From positions 1 through 19,510 of the forward strand of contig JAUIKJ010000004.1 of the NCBI GenBank assembly GCA_030430835.1: a DNA stretch of 19,510 bases. The letters run 5' to 3'. The DNA is from Candidatus Hydrogenedentota bacterium. GTDB lineage: Bacteria > Hydrogenedentota > Hydrogenedentia > Hydrogenedentales > JAEUWI01. Under the pieces are notes generated by a model. The model ran no database searches, was not told the DNA's origin, and saw nothing but the letters and a program-made list of their open reading frames with translations. Of the stretch, positions 16,622 through 19,510 are shown one piece after another (position 1 is the first letter of the stretch; every line of letters starts with the position of its first letter). The translations under genes were made by a program, and so were the position numbers.

Positions 16622-17734
16622 CTACGACAGTTGCGCGTCGATCAGGGTGTCGCCCGCGAGCGCGGCGAGATCGGTATCTGCATAGCAATCGACGGGCGTC
16701 AGCAGGCCCTGTGCGTCGATCTTCCCGGCGATGTAGTCCTCCGCAAAGCGCACGGGGAGCACCGCCGTCGCACAAGCGCCGTCGCGAAACAGCATCCAGT
16801 GCCGGTGTGTCGTGTTGCCGCCCTGCAGCGTCACCTGCAAGAGCGACTCGGGCGAGCAATTCTGCGCGATGGCATTCGCCGTGTCCGCGTTGTTCATGCG
16901 CTCCGCGAAGAAGGTGATCAGGCGGTAGGCCCAGGGCCGCCGCTGCGGCTCCAGCAGGCGAATCACCTTCATCAGCCCCACCGGGATATCCGTCAGATGG
17001 AACCAGGTGTGCAACTCCTGCAGGCCCGCGCGCCCGGCCAGCACCAGCGCATCCAGCGTCGGCGCTTCCAGCATCCGCGTCGTCCCGAAGGGTGCGGGCA
17101 TCTCCACCTCGGCAATCGCCGCGCCCAACTGTAGCGGCACGAACTCACCGCCCGACAGCGACACCGGATCATCCAGTGAATCGAGGATGCCGCCCATGAT
17201 CGATGCGAGTCCGGTCTCCGCATAGGCGTGCCGGTGTTGCACCCAGGCAAGCTGCAGGTCGTGCGCCTCCGGATAACGACTCAGCAGTTGCACCGCCAGC
17301 AGCGTCGACAGCCCCGGGATCGCCCCCGCCCCCGTCATCATCGGCACCCCAGCGTCCCGCGCCGCGTCATCCTGCAGTTGCAGCCGGCGGTAATGCACCT
17401 GCTCATTCGCGCAGTCCACATAGGCCCGCTGCGCGGCGACCACCCCCTCCGCAATCCGGTCCCCATGCCGCGCAAAAGGACCCGCCGCATTGATCACCAC
17501 CGCCACATCGGCGCACGCCACGTGTAACGCCGCCGCATCCGTCGCATCGAAGACCCGCGCCGTCACCCGCGCCGCGTCATAGCCCGCAAGCGACGCCGCC
17601 AACTTCGCCGCATCGCGCCCCGCGGCGATCACCTGCAGCGCCGTACGCTGCACCAGCCGCGCAACAACCGCCCGCCCCGCCAGCCCATAGGCGCCAAGAA
17701 CGAGGATGGAGGGTTGGGTGTTCATGGTGATCAT
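16622..17734 (-). CDS. Saccharopine-dehydrogenase-like NAD(P)-binding oxidoreductase
   Basis: The roughly 370-residue protein opens with a Rossmann nucleotide site, 'ILVLGAYGLAGRAVVARL' (about 10-27). It follows the pattern of the saccharopine dehydrogenase NADP-binding family, with 'VVINAAGPFARHGD' and 'AQRAYVDCANE' further on. Members include trans-acting enoyl-reductase-like and other proteins of unknown substrate, so lysine metabolism should not be assumed. ATG 17734 or 17725 is the likely start; neither has a clear ribosome site. The open frame runs on to 17968, but that part reads through palindromic repeats and is not coding. It converges with the cohesin-like gene and has no partner gene on its own strand. 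No operon link is visible. Confidence 0.8.
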   Translation of the reverse strand: MITMNTQPSILVLGAYGLAGRAVVARLVQRTALQVIAAGRDAAKLAASLAGYDAARVTARVFDATDAAALHVACADVAVVINAAGPFARHGDRIAEGVVAAQRAYVDCANEQVHYRRLQLQDDAARDAGVPMMTGAGAIPGLSTLLAVQLLSRYPEAHDLQLAWVQHRHAYAETGLASIMGGILDSLDDPVSLSGGEFVPLQLGAAIAEVEMPAPFGTTRMLEAPTLDALVLAGRAGLQELHTWFHLTDIPVGLMKVIRLLEPQRRPWAYRLITFFAERMNNADTANAIAQNCSPESLLQVTLQGGNTTHRHWMLFRDGACATAVLPVRFAEDYIAGKIDAQGLLTPVDCYADTDLAALAGDTLIDAQLS

Positions 17735-17832
17735 GGTAACACGAGGGTGGAGCGAGCGCGGGTAATCGTAACGTGCGCGTCGCTTGGAGACCTTCGGTCG
17801 ATCGCGTGGGGCGGTCGGGAGACCACCCCACA

Positions 17833-17851
17833 ATGGAGACAATTTCTCCAT
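17833..17851. repeat. Small hairpin in the repeat-rich intergenic region
   Basis: ATGGAGA (17833-17839) pairs with TCTCCAT (17845-17851) around a CAATT loop. It is close to the start side of the oxidoreductase gene (about 100 bp upstream) and has no T-run on either side. Confidence 0.45.
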
Positions 17852-17860
17852 GCCAGTAGG

Positions 17861-17895
17861 TGTAACCCATATCCTCGGATTAATGTGTAACCCAT
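17861..17895. repeat. Pair of TGTAACCCAT direct repeats
   Basis: TGTAACCCAT occurs at 17861-17870 and 17886-17895, 25 bp apart. Similar downstream bases follow each copy (ATCCTCGG and GTCTCCGG), so each unit is about 20 bp. Paired repeats like this occur at insertion-sequence ends, but no transposase is present here, so a relic is only a guess. Confidence 0.5.
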
Positions 17896-17916
17896 GTCTC
17901 CGGTTTGTACCTCCCT

Positions 17917-18029
17917 CGTTCCCAAGCTCCCGCTTGGGAACGCACTTGCCGGTGAAGCTCTGCTTCACGTTGGGACGGCGAAGCGGAGCTTCGAAGACAA
18001 TCCCGTTCCCAAGCAGGAGCTTGGGAACG
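17917..18029. repeat. Composite palindromic element bounded by CGTTCCCAAGC hairpins
   Basis: Two 11-bp stems (17917-17942 with TCCC loop, 18004-18029 with AGGA loop) enclose two smaller hairpins, GTGAAGC/GCTTCAC (17952-17968) and CGAAGC/GCTTCG (17979-17993). The GTTCCCAAGC...GCTTGGGAAC core matches a REP-like or MITE-like intergenic repeat that I know from many unrelated bacterial genomes. It does not code for protein. Read on the minus strand it produces the false N-terminal extension of the oxidoreductase. Confidence 0.8.
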
Positions 18030-18073
18030 AGGGGGAAACGGAGGTGCTATCGCGCGCACCAAGCCGCCTCCCA

Positions 18074-18281
18074 ACCGTCATTCCCGCGGAGGCGGGAATC
18101 CACCAATGTGGATGAATGCCCGGGACATGGTCACGACGGGGTGCGCATGAACAATGACGGAAGCCATTCTCCCGCGCTTGAAGGCATTGCTGAAATCTCG
18201 AGCAACAACGCCGCGCTGGTGGATTCCCGCCTTCCCCCTTCGTCCGATGGACTTCGGAGGACAAGTCGCGGGAATGACGGT
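18074..18281. mobile_element. 208-bp MITE-like element with 15-bp terminal inverted repeats
   Basis: ACCGTCATTCCCGCG (18074-18088) recurs perfectly inverted at 18267-18281. The left end is a complete dRS3-like unit, ATTCCC-N8-GGGAAT (18080-18099). At the right end the two halves of the same palindrome (18223-18230 and 18268-18275) are separated by an extra 37 nt. The interior holds no recognisable gene. No target-site duplication is obvious, so it may be two dRS3-like repeats captured around unrelated sequence rather than one mobile unit. Confidence 0.55.
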
Positions 18282-18317
18282 AATGGGACGTTCGCAATGT
18301 TCACCCGCCCCGCGCGG

Positions 18318-19510
18318 CTACTTCCCCATCTCGTCCAAGAGCGCTTGCAGATTGCCACGCACAATTTTGGTGCTCGGGTGATCCGTGCCCAGGCTGGGTT
18401 CAAAAATTTCCAGCGCGCGCCGCATGAGGGGCTCGGCCTCCGCGAGGCGGTTGGTGGCCTTCAGCAACTGGGCCAGATTGTTCAGGTCTCTGGCGACGTC
18501 GGGATGCTCTTTTCCGTAGCTTGCTTCGTCGATTTCCAGCGCGCGGCGCATCAGCGGCTCGGCCTCCGCGAGGCGGTTGGTGGCCTGCAGCAACTGGGCC
18601 AGGTTGTTCAGGTCAATGGCGACTCTGGGATGCTCATTTCCATAGCTTGCTTCGTCGATTTTCAGCGCGCGCCGCATGAGGGGCTCGGCCTCCGCGAGGC
18701 GGTTGGTGGCCTGCAGTAGCTGGGCCAAATTGTTCAGCCCGACGGCGACGTTTGGGTGTTCTTTTCCATAGTTTTTCTCGTCGATCTCAAGCGCACGCCG
18801 CATGAGGGACTCCGCCTCCGTAAGGCGGTTGATGACCTGTAGCAATTGGGCTAGATTATTGAGGCGAATAGCAATATTTGGATGCTCTTTTCCATAGTTT
18901 TTCTCGTCGATCTTGAGCGCGAGCCACATAAGGGGCTCCGCCTCCGCAAGGCGATTGGTGGCCTGCAGCAATCTCGCTAGATTGTTGAGGCGAATGGCAA
19001 TCTTTGGATGTTCTTTTCCGTAGTTTTTCTCGTCGATGTCTAGCGCACGACGATACAGTATTTCGGCCTCGCCATAACGTGCTCGGGCATATAGGAAGTT
19101 TCCAAGGTCGTTCAATAGACGGGTTAGGACCTCATCCGCCTCACACTGGTCAAAGAGGGCTACCAAATGATGCTCAGCGTGGTGCCAAAGGTGCCAAGAT
19201 CGCACGTCTTCCGGCGGTGGATCACCGGGCAGGAAAGCATTAAACAAGTAGAGGGCGAACTGTGCCGTAGCTTCCTGGGTGCTTCTATCCATCCGAAAAC
19301 GGACGGCATCCTGCACGAGACGGTGGACGGCAAAGCTGTCTTCCGCAAGGGTAATCATCGACCACTTGGCGAGTTCGGCGAGAGCGTCGTCCAAGCCCCA
19401 ATCATCATCAGAACTTGCTAGCGCTTCAAAGAACACTAGCGGGATTGGCTCCGGCGCGAGGACGGAAGCAATCTCAAGTAGCACCTTCGCACTCTCGCCA
19501 AGCTGCCCTT
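18318..19510 (-). CDS. C-terminal part of an NB-ARC/STAND-type protein with TPRs (5' end missing)
   Basis: The frame is open past the right edge; the GTG at 19484 is internal, not a start. The visible N-terminal side, 'LLEIASVLAPEPIPLVFFEA' then 'LAKWSMITLAEDSFAVHRLV', is the winged-helix region that follows the nucleotide-binding domain in bacterial NB-ARC proteins. Then come about six 42-residue TPRs of the kinesin-light-chain type ('NRLAEAEPLMRRALEIDE..YG.EHP..A..LNNLAQLL'). In known STAND proteins the NTPase is triggered when the repeat domain senses a ligand, leading to signalling or, in some systems, antiphage defence. The NTPase and any N-terminal effector lie outside the window, so the output cannot be named. 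No neighbour of clear defence type is visible. Confidence 0.8.
   Translation of the reverse strand, partial: GQLGESAKVLLEIASVLAPEPIPLVFFEALASSDDDWGLDDALAELAKWSMITLAEDSFAVHRLVQDAVRFRMDRSTQEATAQFALYLFNAFLPGDPPPEDVRSWHLWHHAEHHLVALFDQCEADEVLTRLLNDLGNFLYARARYGEAEILYRRALDIDEKNYGKEHPKIAIRLNNLARLLQATNRLAEAEPLMWLALKIDEKNYGKEHPNIAIRLNNLAQLLQVINRLTEAESLMRRALEIDEKNYGKEHPNVAVGLNNLAQLLQATNRLAEAEPLMRRALKIDEASYGNEHPRVAIDLNNLAQLLQATNRLAEAEPLMRRALEIDEASYGKEHPDVARDLNNLAQLLKATNRLAEAEPLMRRALEIFEPSLGTDHPSTKIVRGNLQALLDEMGK
18380..19120 (-). repeat. Tandem 126-bp DNA repeats inside the TPR coding region
   Basis: The same bases recur exactly every 126 bp: GGCTC-type anchors lie at 18430, 18556, 18682, 18808 and 18934, with a weaker copy near 19060. 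The first three copies on the plus strand are very similar (GGCTCGGCCTCCGCGAGGCG); the others are less so. Confidence 0.85.

Noticed and set aside
17735..17968. N-terminal extension of the saccharopine-dehydrogenase-like protein
   Set aside because: The extension translates palindromic repeat DNA; the Rossmann site begins only after the ATG codons at 17734 and 17725.
17784..18719. Plus-strand open frame through the repeats and the TPR gene
   Set aside because: It runs through the intergenic repeat elements and then antisense to the TPR repeats, so its peptide repeats are an echo of the 126-bp DNA repeats.
18380..19120. CRISPR-like array
   Set aside because: The 126-bp periodicity is in-frame TPR coding sequence without unique spacers.

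Overview
This is a GC-rich bacterial window with ten protein-coding genes, two of them cut by the window edges. No rRNA, tRNA, CRISPR array, transposase or phage gene was seen. The likely source is an uncultured Gram-negative-like, surface-protein-rich lineage, and my best guess is Candidatus Hydrogenedentota. The main clue is the secreted protein at 4807-6141. It ends in a paired 'SE(M/L)LR(V/L)(I/V)Q(F/L)YNS' calcium-loop domain after a long Glu/Gly linker, an arrangement I associate with that phylum. This is inference from memory, not a search.

Layout. (1) 1-4520, plus strand: the 3' part of a membrane-bound spermidine-synthase-like protein with a TPR tail, then a membrane-anchored neutral-ceramidase-like protein, closed by a strong terminator. 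(2) 4690-6245: a sigma-54-type promoter, a secreted protein with two beta-rich repeats and a dockerin-like C-terminus, and two GC-rich hairpins. (3) 6266-10752, minus strand: an O-antigen ligase family protein with TPRs and, just upstream, a heparinase II/III family protein. (4) 10833-15118, plus strand: a good sigma-70-type promoter, a family 4 glycosyltransferase, a DUF255 thioredoxin-like protein with an export signal, and a small four-helix membrane protein. (5) 15174-16552: a secreted, C-terminally anchored protein with a cohesin-like domain, followed by a run of six RNA-type hairpins. (6) 16622-17734, minus strand: a saccharopine-dehydrogenase-like oxidoreductase. (7) 17735-18317: a non-coding stretch filled with palindromic repeats and a 208-bp MITE-like element. 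(8) 18318-19510, minus strand: the C-terminal part of an NB-ARC/STAND-type protein with near-identical 42-residue TPRs.

How the genes may work together. The O-antigen ligase, heparinase-fold protein and glycosyltransferase sit on both sides of one divergent promoter region. They look like part of a surface or exopolysaccharide locus. The dockerin-like protein and the cohesin-like, membrane-anchored protein lie 9 kb apart. They raise the possibility of a non-cellulosomal cohesin-dockerin surface display system, which is the most attractive hypothesis in this window. The sigma-54 site in front of the dockerin-like gene suggests that its expression is switched by an enhancer-binding regulator.

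The best sequence-level oddity lies between 16371 and 16552. Two 41-bp copies of a hairpin differ at exactly two positions, and those two positions pair with each other. This is direct evidence that the folded structure is being preserved.
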